A stretch of 64,000 nt of DNA from JAYQKL01 sp049889415 (GTDB lineage: Bacteria > Pseudomonadota > Alphaproteobacteria > RS24). The stretch spans positions 163,947 through 227,946 of the forward strand of contig JBMHDL010000005.1 of assembly GCA_049889415.1 (NCBI GenBank), written 5' to 3'. Positions 34,765 through 44,264 of the stretch are shown piece by piece (position 1 is the stretch's first letter; each line of letters opens with the position of its first letter). Position numbers and translations under genes: made by a program. A model generated the notes under the pieces. It saw nothing but the letters and a program-made list of their open reading frames with translations. It made no database searches and was not told the origin of the DNA.

Positions 34765-36214
34765 TGCCCGCCCGCTTTGGACACTTGAGGAAATCGGTAT
34801 GGCGGTCGGTTGTGAACCCGGTTTTGCTGAGATTGACCGCGGGCTTGCCGTCTCAGGCGTGTCCATAGATACGCGCACACTTAATCCTGGGGATCTGTTC
34901 ATCGCCATTAAGGGTCCGACCCAGGACGGGCATGATTATGTTGAGACCGCATTTGAGGCCGGTGCCGCTGCGGCATTGGTGATGGATGACGGAAAGGATT
35001 ATGGAGCCGCCAACCAGCTTTGTCTCCGGGTCGGGGACACCCAGGCAGGTTTGGAGGATCTTGGCCGCGCTGCGCGGGCGCGCATGCAGGGCAGAATTGT
35101 TGCGGTGACGGGAAGTGTCGGTAAGACGAGCGTCAAGGAGGGGCTGCGACAGGCGCTCTCAGCCTGCGGCAAAACACATGCCTCGGCCGCCTCTTATAAC
35201 AATCTCTGGGGGGTGCCGCTGTCTCTGGCCCGTATGCCGGCGGACACCGAGTTCGGCGTGTTTGAGATTGGCATGAACCATGCCGGTGAAATCGAGCCGC
35301 TGACAGCACAGGTTCAACCGGATATCGCCATAGTAACCAAAATCGCGCCGGCCCATATGGAGGCTTTTGCGACGCTGGAGGATGTTGCGCTGGCAAAGTC
35401 GGAAATTTTCAGCGGTCTGTCAGGCATGAAACTTGCCGTTATTCCGCGGGACTCGGAGTGGTTTGAGGTGCTGCATAAGCAGGCCAAGCTGCAAGGTGCG
35501 GCACATGTGTTCAAATTCGGGGAAACCGAAGAGGCGGATATTCAGGCCCTTAAAATCAAATGCCACCCGCATTGCAGTTGTCTCAGCGCTTCGGTATTGG
35601 GCCAGGAGACGGCCCTGCGGGTCGGGCAGTCGGGTCGCCATCATGCGCTCAATGCGCTTTTGGTGCTGGGTGTTGTGCGCCTGCTGGACGGCGATTTGAC
35701 CCTGGCGGGGCTGGCGCTTGGTGAAATGGAGGCCCTGTCCGGGCGCGGCCGCAAACATGTTCTCGAGACGGAACAGGGTGACATGACCCTGATTGATGAG
35801 AGTTATAACGCCAATCCTGAGTCGATGGCGGCGGCGCTGGTCATGCTTGGTCAAATGCCCCGCATGGGTCAGGGCCGGCGCATTGCCGTTCTGGCTGACA
35901 TGAAGGAACTGGGCGAGGAGAGCGGTCACCTGCACCGCAGTCTCGCCGGTTATATTGAAAGCGAGGATATTGATCTTGTCATGACGTTCGGGAAGGACAT
36001 GCGGCATTTGCATGATGCCTTGCCGCCCGGCCGTATCGGGCTTCATGCCTCAACACTCGAGAAGGTTGAGGCGGTCCTGCTTTCCGATCTGAAGGCCGAT
36101 GATGTTGTTATGCTCAAAGGCTCCAATTCCATGGGCTTGTCAAAAGTCGTCGAAAAGCTTTGTGCGGCTTATCGTGCGAACACCCAATCCCAAACACGCG
36201 AGGTGGCTTCCTGA
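34754..36214 (+). CDS. murF: UDP-MurNAc-tripeptide:D-Ala-D-Ala ligase MurF
   Basis: A 486-residue Mur ligase that adds D-Ala-D-Ala to complete the pentapeptide. The ATP loop GSVGKTSVKE, then ASYNNLWGVPLSLARM and the DESYNANPESM motif are typical. I use ATG 34754 (MTHDARPLWTLEEIG), 11 bases inside the murE end; a longer frame from 34589 would overlap murE by about 175 bases. The ribosome site is GGGGGG. Confidence 0.95.
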   Translation: MTHDARPLWTLEEIGMAVGCEPGFAEIDRGLAVSGVSIDTRTLNPGDLFIAIKGPTQDGHDYVETAFEAGAAAALVMDDGKDYGAANQLCLRVGDTQAGLEDLGRAARARMQGRIVAVTGSVGKTSVKEGLRQALSACGKTHASAASYNNLWGVPLSLARMPADTEFGVFEIGMNHAGEIEPLTAQVQPDIAIVTKIAPAHMEAFATLEDVALAKSEIFSGLSGMKLAVIPRDSEWFEVLHKQAKLQGAAHVFKFGETEEADIQALKIKCHPHCSCLSASVLGQETALRVGQSGRHHALNALLVLGVVRLLDGDLTLAGLALGEMEALSGRGRKHVLETEQGDMTLIDESYNANPESMAAALVMLGQMPRMGQGRRIAVLADMKELGEESGHLHRSLAGYIESEDIDLVMTFGKDMRHLHDALPPGRIGLHASTLEKVEAVLLSDLKADDVVMLKGSNSMGLSKVVEKLCAAYRANTQSQTREVAS

Positions 36215-37305
36215 TGTTTTACAGTCTGGCTCAACTTTACGCAGATCTGATCCCCGGCATTAATGTCCTCAATTACATTACCTTCCGGGCCGGCGGTGCG
36301 GTCATAACGGCGCTGGTCATCAGTTTCATCCTTGGCCCGCGCCTGATCGTGCAACTGCGCGCACGCCAGGGCAAAGGGCAGCCAATCCGTGAGGATGGCC
36401 CCCCTTCCCATTTGCTGACCAAAGTCGGAACGCCGACCATGGGAGGGCTGCTTATCCTAATCAGCGTGTTTGTGTCGACCCTGCTCTGGGCCAAGCTGGA
36501 CAATGTCTTTTTGTGGATTGTCCTGCTGGCGACGATGGCGTTCGGCTTTATCGGTTTCTGTGATGATTATCTCAAGCTGAAGGGCGGGAGCAGTGATGGA
36601 GTGCCGGGGGGCCTCAAGCTGATTTTGGAGGCAGTTGTTGCCATATGTGTTCTGCTCGCGGTTTCGGCCAATCTGCCGCCCGAGATGGCTACCGGTTTTG
36701 CCGTACCGTTTTTCAAGGATGTGCTGATTGACTTTGGTCTCGGCTTTTTTGTCCTGGTGGGGCTGTTTGTGATTGTCGGTGCGTCCAACGCCGTCAATCT
36801 GACCGACGGGCTGGACGGGCTTGCCATTGTTCCGAGCATGATTGCCGTCGCAAGTTTCGGCCTGATTGCCTATTTGGTCGGTAATTTTGTGTTCGCCAAT
36901 TATCTGCAGATTAATTACGTCCCGGGGACGGGGGAGTTGGCCGTGTTTTGTGGTGCCTTCATCGGTGCAGGGCTTGGTTTTCTCTGGTTCAACGCGCCAC
37001 CTGCTATGATCTTCATGGGCGATACCGGATCGCTCGCAATCGGCGGCGGGTTGGGCTCCATTGCCGTCGCCACTAAGCATGAAATCGTCTTGGCGATTAT
37101 TGGAGGCCTTTTTGTACTGGAAGCAGTGTCCGTCATTGTTCAGGTGGCATCCTTCAAGCTGACCGGCAAGCGCGTTTTCGCCATGGCACCCCTGCATCAC
37201 CATTATGAGCAGCGCGGTTGGGCTGAGCCGACCATCGTGATCCGGTTTTGGATCATTTCCGTCATTCTGGCCTTGATCGGCCTCGCAACGTTGAAATTGA
37301 GGTAG
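36214..37305 (+). CDS. mraY: Phospho-MurNAc-pentapeptide transferase MraY
   Basis: A 363-residue inner-membrane enzyme with about ten hydrophobic segments that makes lipid I from UDP-MurNAc-pentapeptide and undecaprenyl phosphate. KVGTPTMGGLL, FCDDYLKL (catalytic Asp pair), NAVNLTDGLDGLA and APLHHHYEQRGW (the HHH motif) are present. ATG 36214 overlaps the murF stop (TGATG). Confidence 0.96.
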   Translation: MFYSLAQLYADLIPGINVLNYITFRAGGAVITALVISFILGPRLIVQLRARQGKGQPIREDGPPSHLLTKVGTPTMGGLLILISVFVSTLLWAKLDNVFLWIVLLATMAFGFIGFCDDYLKLKGGSSDGVPGGLKLILEAVVAICVLLAVSANLPPEMATGFAVPFFKDVLIDFGLGFFVLVGLFVIVGASNAVNLTDGLDGLAIVPSMIAVASFGLIAYLVGNFVFANYLQINYVPGTGELAVFCGAFIGAGLGFLWFNAPPAMIFMGDTGSLAIGGGLGSIAVATKHEIVLAIIGGLFVLEAVSVIVQVASFKLTGKRVFAMAPLHHHYEQRGWAEPTIVIRFWIISVILALIGLATLKLR

Positions 37306-37306
37306 C

Positions 37307-38695
37307 ATGATTGCAGTCAGCACATTTCGGGGAAGTGTAGGCGTTTACGGATTGGGTCTGTCCGGAATGTCCTGTGTCCACTCTTTGCTGGCGGGAGGAT
37401 GTCATGTGTTGGCCTGGGATGAAGACCCGGACCGGCGTGCGGCGGCGGGCGATTTGGGTGCGGAAATAGACCCTTTGGAAAATCTCCCGGTTGCGTTGGA
37501 GGCTTTGGTGTTAAGTCCCGGTATTGCATTGACTCACCCTGAACCGCATCCAGTTGTGTTACGCGCCCGGGCAGCCGGGGTCGCGGTTTTAGGTGATATG
37601 GCGCTATTCCGGATGGCCTTGCAGGACGCCCCCGAAACGCGTGCGCCGATTATTGCCATTACCGGAACCAACGGCAAATCGACCACGACTGCCCTGACGG
37701 CCCATTTGCTGAAGGCGCAAGGCATGGATGTGCGCATGGGCGGAAATATCGGCAAGCCTGTTCTTGAGCTTGGCTTGCCGCATGACAACACGGTTTATGT
37801 GCTGGAGCTTTCTTCCTATCAGATTGATCTTTCTCCTGATTTCCGAGCGGATGTGGCTGTTCTGCTGAACCTGTCCCCTGATCATATTGACCGGCACGGA
37901 ACATTCGACAATTACCGTAATGCAAAATGGCGGTTATTTGAGGCCTTGCCCTCTGATGGCCTGGCGCTTGTCTCTGTCGATGATGAGAGCTGTGCAGCGT
38001 TGGCCCGGGCGTGCGGGCCGGATTTGGCAGCCGCTGTCAAAACGTTCAGCTGTGACCTGGACTCAGCTGATTACTTCGCCACCAGCCGGCAGCTACATGA
38101 TCAGTTGGGGCAATTTGCCGATATTTCCGATGTCCCCTCTTTGCAGGGCCGCCATAATGTCCAAAATGCGTTGGCCGCCTTTGCCGCCGCGTCCCAGCTA
38201 TGTGATGACCGTAATGCGCTGGCCAGGGCATATAAGAGTTTCCCCGGCCTCGCTCATCGCCTGCAGCAGGTCAGACAATTTGGCTCAACCAGCTTTGTCA
38301 ATGACAGCAAAGCGACCAATGCTGCGGCGACCCGTCATGCGCTGGGCGCCTTTGACAATATTTTTTGGATCGCAGGTGGACGCGCCAAAGATGAAGGTGT
38401 CGCGCCATTGATTGATGATCTGCAAAGCGTCAGGAAGGCTTATCTTATCGGCGAGGCGGCTGAAGCCTACGCGGACACCTTATCTGGTCATGTGCCGTGT
38501 GTGGTGTCCGGAACATTGGAAAAAGCGGTACCCAATGCCACCGAGGATGCCGTGTCATCCGGCGGGGGTGTGGTTTTGTTTTCACCCTCCAGTGCCTCTT
38601 TCGACCAATTTGATAATTTTGAGCGACGCGGCGAGGCGTTTGTTCAGATTGTCGATCGCTGTCTTGACGGCCGGTTGCGGGAGGAGCGCGCATGA
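37307..38695 (+). CDS. murD: UDP-MurNAc-L-alanine:D-glutamate ligase MurD
   Basis: A 462-residue Mur ligase adding D-Glu. The N-terminal UDP-binding motif is VYGLGLSGMS and the ATP loop is TGTNGKSTTTAL. ELSSYQIDLS, NLSPDHIDRHG and FVNDSKATNAAATRHAL are MurD hallmarks. It starts one base after the mraY stop. Confidence 0.95.
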   Translation: MIAVSTFRGSVGVYGLGLSGMSCVHSLLAGGCHVLAWDEDPDRRAAAGDLGAEIDPLENLPVALEALVLSPGIALTHPEPHPVVLRARAAGVAVLGDMALFRMALQDAPETRAPIIAITGTNGKSTTTALTAHLLKAQGMDVRMGGNIGKPVLELGLPHDNTVYVLELSSYQIDLSPDFRADVAVLLNLSPDHIDRHGTFDNYRNAKWRLFEALPSDGLALVSVDDESCAALARACGPDLAAAVKTFSCDLDSADYFATSRQLHDQLGQFADISDVPSLQGRHNVQNALAAFAAASQLCDDRNALARAYKSFPGLAHRLQQVRQFGSTSFVNDSKATNAAATRHALGAFDNIFWIAGGRAKDEGVAPLIDDLQSVRKAYLIGEAAEAYADTLSGHVPCVVSGTLEKAVPNATEDAVSSGGGVVLFSPSSASFDQFDNFERRGEAFVQIVDRCLDGRLREERA

Positions 38696-39873
38696 TCGGC
38701 TTCTCCCGGACAAATAAGGGTTTGCTTGCAAACTGGTGGTGGACGGTTGACCGGTGGTTGTTGGCCGGTATGGCGATGCTGGTTTTGCTCGGTTTTGTCA
38801 TGGCATTTGCAGCCAGCCCCGCAGTGGCGCATCGTCTGGAGCTGCCGACCTATCATTTTGCCTATCGGCAATTCGCCTTTATGAGCTTGGCTGTTGCTGT
38901 TGTGCTCGGTGTGTCCCTGATGCCTCCTGAATGGTTGCGTCGTGCCGCCTTTATTGGCGGGATTCTGGCATTGATTGGCATGGCCTTTACCCTGTTTGGC
39001 GGTGACTCGATAAAAGGCGCACGCAGATGGGTTCGCGTTTTCGGGTTTTCCGTTCAGCCGTCGGAATTTCTAAAGCCCTGTTTCATTGTCGCTGTGGCCT
39101 GGTGTTTTGCCCTTCAGAACACCCGTTTCAATTTCCATGGTCAGGTGTTGGCCTTTTTGATTTATCTGATGACGGCTGCGCTTTTGTTGATGCAGCCCGA
39201 TTTCGGACAGACTGTTCTGCTGACCTTTGTCTGGGGCGGTTTGTTTTTCATCTCTGGCGGCTCCTATGCCGTCATTGCCTTTCTCGCCTTTCTGGGCATG
39301 GGGGGGCTGGTGGCAGCCTTTCATTTCTATCCGCATGTGCAAAGTCGCATTGAACGGTTCATCAACCCGGCTTCCGGCGATACGTATCAGGTCGAAAAAG
39401 CGGTTGAGGCGATTCAAAATGGCGGATTGCTGGGAGCCGGTTTCGGGGATGGTCGCTACAAATCGAGCCTGCCCGACGCCCATACGGATTATGTGTTTGC
39501 GGTGGCAGCTGAAGAGGGCGGGGTGTTGTTCGGAATTCTGATCATTGCCGTTTTTGCCGGGATTGTGCTGCGCGCACTCTGGCGGATCCAACAGGAAAAG
39601 CGACATTGGATTCAGTTGGCCGCCACCGGGCTTGTGGCGCTTTTCGGCGTACAAAGTTTTCTGAATATTGCGGTTAACCTGAACATGCTGCCGGCCAAAG
39701 GTATGACGTTGCCTTTCATTTCTTACGGGGGATCGTCCCTTTTGGCGCTGGCTTTTACCGTCGGCATGATTTTATCCCTGACCCGCAAAAGGCTGCCGCA
39801 AGGCCAATTTGCCGGCCGCAGTGTGCAGGAGGTTTCCTTGACCGGGGCCTTGATGATGGAGGGGCGGTCATGA
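38692..39873 (+). CDS. ftsW: Septal peptidoglycan polymerase FtsW
   Basis: A 393-residue SEDS-family membrane glycosyltransferase with about ten membrane segments. It polymerises lipid II at the septum with FtsI. KGARRWVRVFGFSVQPSEFLK carries the family motif before a hydrophobic segment, and PAKGMTLPFISYGGSS is the C-terminal signature. It overlaps murD and murG by ATGA. No in-cluster ftsB or ftsN is present. Confidence 0.95.
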   Translation: MIGFSRTNKGLLANWWWTVDRWLLAGMAMLVLLGFVMAFAASPAVAHRLELPTYHFAYRQFAFMSLAVAVVLGVSLMPPEWLRRAAFIGGILALIGMAFTLFGGDSIKGARRWVRVFGFSVQPSEFLKPCFIVAVAWCFALQNTRFNFHGQVLAFLIYLMTAALLLMQPDFGQTVLLTFVWGGLFFISGGSYAVIAFLAFLGMGGLVAAFHFYPHVQSRIERFINPASGDTYQVEKAVEAIQNGGLLGAGFGDGRYKSSLPDAHTDYVFAVAAEEGGVLFGILIIAVFAGIVLRALWRIQQEKRHWIQLAATGLVALFGVQSFLNIAVNLNMLPAKGMTLPFISYGGSSLLALAFTVGMILSLTRKRLPQGQFAGRSVQEVSLTGALMMEGRS

Positions 39874-41006
39874 CGGCAATGGTGACCAAACGTATTTTTC
39901 TGGCAGCCGGCGGGACAGGTGGTCACTTTTTCCCGGCTCTGTCGCTTGCCCGTTCCCTGCAGGCTGACGGGTTTGACGTCGTGATCATGACGGATGCGCG
40001 GGCCCACAAATATGCCGGACAGCTTGATGGTCTTGAGATCAAATTGACCAATTCGGCGACTGTTTTCGCCGGCGGTTACGGACAACGCATTCTGGCACCT
40101 TTCCGCATTGGTCTTGGTGTCCTGCAAGCGATGGTGTTCTACCTGCGCCGCAAACCGAGTGCTGTTATCGGATTTGGTGGATATCCAAGCTTTGTTCCCT
40201 TATTGGCGGCGCGCCTGATGCTTATCCCGATTGCAATTCATGAGCAGAATGCTGTTCTTGGCCGTGCCAACCGGGCGCTGATCAGGCTTGGGGCCAAAAT
40301 TGCGGCCTCTTATGTCGGAACCCGTTTCATTCCGGCCCGCAATCGCAAACGTTTGACAGTGACCGGCAATCCGCTGCGCAGCGAGGTTCTGAAAGCGGCT
40401 GCAAGGAGCTATCAGCCACCCTCACCTGCAGGGGTTTTTGATCTGCTGGTTTTTGGCGGCAGCCAAGGTGCTTCCATTCTCAGCGACGTCCTCCCGGCGG
40501 CTTTGGCGAAACTGCCGAAGGACAAGCAACGGCGCATAAGGTTGGTGCAGCAATGCCGCAGGGAGGAATTGCGCGAGACTTTGCAAAAATATCATGCGCT
40601 TGGGGTTGAGGTTGAGCTGCGGGATTTCTTCCTTGATTTGCCGGCCCGTATGAGCAAGGCACATTTGATTATTTGTCGTTCAGGTGCATCAACCGTATCG
40701 GAGCTGGCCGTTATGGGCCGACCATCCATATTGGTGCCTCTACCCGGCGCGCTTGACCAGGACCAGATGGCCAATGCTGTTCAACTGTCAAACCATAAAG
40801 CTGCACATTTGATCGAGCAAAGACTGTTTACACCGGAAAAGCTCGCAAATGTGCTCACGGAGCTGATGGACAACCCAAAACTTTTGGAGGACATGTCGGC
40901 ACGGGCAAAAAGCCGCGGATTGCCTGAAGCGACCGGCAATCTGAACAGTTTCGCCAGAAATTTGGTCAAGCATGCCGGCGTTGGATCTCAAAGGGGGGAT
41001 GTGTGA
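39870..41006 (+). CDS. murG: Lipid II synthase MurG
   Basis: A 378-residue peripheral membrane glycosyltransferase (GT28) that adds GlcNAc to lipid I. The N-terminal loop is AGGTGGHFFPALSLA. IHEQNAVLGRANR, VFGGSQGASILSDVLP and ICRSGASTVSELAVMGRPSI are the donor- and acceptor-site blocks. Length is normal. Confidence 0.96.
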   Translation: MTAMVTKRIFLAAGGTGGHFFPALSLARSLQADGFDVVIMTDARAHKYAGQLDGLEIKLTNSATVFAGGYGQRILAPFRIGLGVLQAMVFYLRRKPSAVIGFGGYPSFVPLLAARLMLIPIAIHEQNAVLGRANRALIRLGAKIAASYVGTRFIPARNRKRLTVTGNPLRSEVLKAAARSYQPPSPAGVFDLLVFGGSQGASILSDVLPAALAKLPKDKQRRIRLVQQCRREELRETLQKYHALGVEVELRDFFLDLPARMSKAHLIICRSGASTVSELAVMGRPSILVPLPGALDQDQMANAVQLSNHKAAHLIEQRLFTPEKLANVLTELMDNPKLLEDMSARAKSRGLPEATGNLNSFARNLVKHAGVGSQRGDV

Positions 41007-42421
41007 TGCAGTCAAAGCACGGCGCACCCGCTTCCATGGGCATTGTCCATCTTGTCGGTATTGGTGGCATTGGCATGTCGGGCATTGCTGAAGTTATGCA
41101 TAATCTCGGCTATCAGGTGCAGGGATCTGACATGGCTGTGAACGCCAATGTCGAGCGGTTGCAGGCCATGGGCATTAAGGTTTTTGCCGGGCATGATGCC
41201 GGTAATGTTGAAGATGCCGGCATTGTGGTCATTTCCTCAGCCATTAAAAATGACAACGCCGAAGTCCAGGCGGCCCGCAGGGCGGGGCTGGCTGTTGTCA
41301 GACGGGCGGAAATGCTGGCCGAACTGATGCGGCTGAAATCAACCATCACCATTGCCGGTACGCACGGCAAAACCACGACGACCTCCCTGGTGGCGACACT
41401 TCTGGATGCGGCCGGTTTCGACCCCACAGTCATAAATGGCGGCATCATTAATGCCTATGGAACCAATGCCCGGCTTGGCACCGGTGACTGGATGGTTGTC
41501 GAAGCAGATGAAAGTGACGGCACATTTGTCCGGCTCCCGTCCACATTGGGTGTGATCACCAATATTGACCCAGAACATCTCGATTTTTACGGCGATTTTG
41601 ACGGCTTGCGCGAGGCCTTCAGAAGTTATGTCGCTAATATTCCGTTTTATGGCGCCGTAATGATGTGTATCGACCATCAGGAGGTGCAGGCCCTTATGGG
41701 ACGTATCCATAACCGCAATCTGGTCAGTTATGGTCTCAGTGCTCAAGCCGATATCCGTGCCGTCACTATTCAGGATAAGGGCGGCAGAACAATGTTTGAT
41801 ATCGAACTGAAAACGCGGCGGACGCCCGAAGCGGAAACCCATAAAGGTTTTGTTTTGCCCATGGCCGGACGCCATAATCTGCAAAATGCCCTGGCGGCGA
41901 TTGCCATCGGCCTTGAACTGGGGATTGATGTTGAGGTTATGCGCACTGCTTTGGCGGGCTTTGAGGGGGTCAAGAGGCGCTTTACCCATACCGGCGACTG
42001 GCAGGGTGTCAGTGTTTATGATGATTACGCCCATCATCCAGTGGAGATTGCAGCGGTTCTGGAAAGTGCCCGTGCAACCGCAACAGGCAAGGTGATTGCT
42101 GTGATGCAACCGCATCGCTATACACGCCTGCGGGATTTGTTCAAGGATTTCTGCCGCTGTTTCAATGAAGCCGACAGTGTGATTGTGGCGCCTGTTTATG
42201 AAGCCGGAGAAAGTCCGATTGACGGGTTTGACGCTGCGAGTCTCGCCAATGGCATCCGTGAGCACGGACATCGTCAGGTGATGACGATCCAGTCCCCAGA
42301 TGAAATAGCGCCATTGGTGCGAGAGCAGGCACAGGCTGGCGACATTGTCCTGTTTTTGGGGGCCGGTTCGGTCAGCGGCTGGGCTTATGACTTGCCCCAA
42401 TCTCTGCAGGAGGGCGGCTGA
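41006..42421 (+). CDS. murC: UDP-MurNAc:L-alanine ligase MurC
   Basis: A 471-residue Mur ligase adding the first stem residue. VGIGGIGMSGIAEVM is the UDP-binding loop, IAGTHGKTTTTSLVA the ATP loop, and EADESDGTFVRL and YDDYAHHPVEI are specific blocks. I use ATG 41006 (TGATG with murG) rather than the GTG at 41003. The stop overlaps murB by one base. Confidence 0.96.
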   Translation: MQSKHGAPASMGIVHLVGIGGIGMSGIAEVMHNLGYQVQGSDMAVNANVERLQAMGIKVFAGHDAGNVEDAGIVVISSAIKNDNAEVQAARRAGLAVVRRAEMLAELMRLKSTITIAGTHGKTTTTSLVATLLDAAGFDPTVINGGIINAYGTNARLGTGDWMVVEADESDGTFVRLPSTLGVITNIDPEHLDFYGDFDGLREAFRSYVANIPFYGAVMMCIDHQEVQALMGRIHNRNLVSYGLSAQADIRAVTIQDKGGRTMFDIELKTRRTPEAETHKGFVLPMAGRHNLQNALAAIAIGLELGIDVEVMRTALAGFEGVKRRFTHTGDWQGVSVYDDYAHHPVEIAAVLESARATATGKVIAVMQPHRYTRLRDLFKDFCRCFNEADSVIVAPVYEAGESPIDGFDAASLANGIREHGHRQVMTIQSPDEIAPLVREQAQAGDIVLFLGAGSVSGWAYDLPQSLQEGG

Positions 42422-43356
42422 TGACTCTTAAGAGGCTGCTTGAAATGATGCCGGAATTGCGCGGCAGGCTGCGTGAAAATATTCCCCTTTCGGAAATTAC
42501 CTGGTTTCGCGTCGGCGGTCGGGCACAGTTTATGTATGCGCCTGCAGATGCAGATGATCTGGCCTATTTCCTGCGGACACGCCCGGCGGAGCTTGAGGTC
42601 ACCATACTCGGAGCCGGGTCAAATGTACTGATCCGAGATGGTGGGGTCAGTGGTGTGGTTGTGAAGCTCGGTAAGCCGTTTGCCGGTATTGAGATTGATG
42701 AGGCGTTTTGTCTGACTGCGGGGGCGGCGGCTCTGGATGTTGCGGTTGCGCGTCGGGCCGCCGAGCAGGCTTTGCAAGGGCTTGAGTTTTATGCCGGTAT
42801 TCCCGGCACCATTGGCGGCGCGTTGACAATGAATGCCGGCGCTTATGGCGGTGAAACCGCGGATTGTTTCATATCTGCGCAGGCGCTTACTCAAAATGGT
42901 GACCGGGTTGTCTTGACCAAGCAGGATATGGGTTTCGGTTATCGCCACAACACTCTTGACCGGAATCTGGTTTTCCTGTCGGCCACCTATCAGCTCACAT
43001 CGGGAGACAAGCGGACTATCGAGCGGAAAATGAAAGAGATTTCCGAGTCGCGCGAGAGCTCGCAACCCATCCGCTCACGCACCGGCGGCAGCACGTTCCG
43101 CAATCCCGGCGGCGCTGATCCAGAGGGTCCGAAAGCCTGGAAGCTGATTGACGCGGCCGGGTGCCGTGGTCTGCGGGAAGGGGATGCCCAGGTTTCTGAG
43201 CACCATTGTAACTTTCTCATCAACCATGGCGCCGCCAGTGCCTCAGACCTTGAAAATCTTGGCGAAACGGTCCGTCGGCGGGTCAGGCAAACAGCCGATA
43301 TTGATCTGCAATGGGAAATCAAACGCCTCGGCCAAGCTTTGGAGGACCGGTCATGA
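42421..43356 (+). CDS. murB: UDP-N-acetylenolpyruvoylglucosamine reductase MurB
   Basis: A 311-residue FAD enzyme reducing enolpyruvyl-UDP-GlcNAc to UDP-MurNAc with NADPH. WFRVGGRAQFMYAP and LGAGSNVLIRDGG bind FAD. RSRTGGSTFRNPGG contains the proton-donating serine, and VSEHHCNFLINHG the C-terminal active-site loop. murA is not in the window. It overlaps ddl by ATGA. Confidence 0.95.
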   Translation: MTLKRLLEMMPELRGRLRENIPLSEITWFRVGGRAQFMYAPADADDLAYFLRTRPAELEVTILGAGSNVLIRDGGVSGVVVKLGKPFAGIEIDEAFCLTAGAAALDVAVARRAAEQALQGLEFYAGIPGTIGGALTMNAGAYGGETADCFISAQALTQNGDRVVLTKQDMGFGYRHNTLDRNLVFLSATYQLTSGDKRTIERKMKEISESRESSQPIRSRTGGSTFRNPGGADPEGPKAWKLIDAAGCRGLREGDAQVSEHHCNFLINHGAASASDLENLGETVRRRVRQTADIDLQWEIKRLGQALEDRS

Positions 43357-44264
43357 GCCCCAAGACGCATGTCGCAGTTTTGATGGGCGGTTGGTCGGCT
43401 GAGCGCGATATAAGCCTCTTATCCGGCCGCAACTGCTCGCAGGCTTTGCGCAATGCCGGTTACAGGGTCACGGATGTGGATGTCGGGGGGGATTTGCCCA
43501 AGGTGCTTGAAGCTCTTGCCCCGGATGTGGCTTTCAACGCCCTTCATGGAGTGGGCGGAGAGGATGGCGTGGTACAGGAAATGCTTGAAAAGCTCAATAT
43601 CCCCTACACGCATTCCGGTGTTGAGGCCTCGGCACTGGCCATGGATAAACGGCGGGCGAAAGCGGTTTTCAAGCGGCATGGTCTGCCGGTGGCGGCTGAT
43701 TGCGTGCTTGAAAAAACGGATTATCAGGACCACCCAATGCCACCGCCCTATGTCATCAAGCCGGTCAGTGAAGGTTCAAGCTTTGGCATTACTCTTATCA
43801 ATAAAGGGGACGCGGTTCCCGCCTGTCTCAGTCTTCAGGGATGGGCTTTTGAGGGTGCGGTCATGGCTGAAGCTTATGTACCCGGACGCGAATTTACCTG
43901 CGCTGTCATGGGGGACAGGCCGCTTGAGGTGATGGAAATTCGACCTAAGGCCGCGTTTTACGATTTTGAAGCGAAATATACCGACGGAGGTTCAGAGCAT
44001 ATTGTGCCGGCACCCATAGACGCTGCACTGCGTGACACCATTCGCGAAATGTCCGTGACGGCCCATCAGGCACTTGGCTGTCGCGGTGTGACGCGGACGG
44101 ATTTCATTCTTGATGACTGCGGCGCCGGTTTGACGGTTCTGGAGTTGAACACACAACCGGGTATGACAAATTTGTCGCTGGTTCCGGAAATGGCCGCCCA
44201 TGAGGGTGTGTCCTACGAGGCATTGGTGACATGGATGGTGGAGGACGCAACATGTCAACGTTGA
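43353..44264 (+). CDS. ddl: D-alanine-D-alanine ligase
   Basis: A 303-residue ATP-grasp enzyme supplying D-Ala-D-Ala to MurF. VLMGGWSAERDISLLSGRN at the N-terminus, PYVIKPVSEGSSFGITLI (ATP site), DFILDDCGAG and ELNTQPGMTNLSLVPEMA (metal site) are present. I use ATG 43353, which overlaps the murB stop; a frame from 43311 is longer but overlaps murB more. Confidence 0.95.
   Translation: MSPKTHVAVLMGGWSAERDISLLSGRNCSQALRNAGYRVTDVDVGGDLPKVLEALAPDVAFNALHGVGGEDGVVQEMLEKLNIPYTHSGVEASALAMDKRRAKAVFKRHGLPVAADCVLEKTDYQDHPMPPPYVIKPVSEGSSFGITLINKGDAVPACLSLQGWAFEGAVMAEAYVPGREFTCAVMGDRPLEVMEIRPKAAFYDFEAKYTDGGSEHIVPAPIDAALRDTIREMSVTAHQALGCRGVTRTDFILDDCGAGLTVLELNTQPGMTNLSLVPEMAAHEGVSYEALVTWMVEDATCQR

Noticed and set aside
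36457..37323. 288-codon open frame antisense to mraY
   Set aside because: Very His/Asn/Gln-rich translation opposite a conserved membrane protein; a shadow.
41339..42400. 353-codon open frame antisense to murC
   Set aside because: MurC on the other strand is unmistakable, and this frame shows low-complexity His/Gln-rich composition typical of a shadow.
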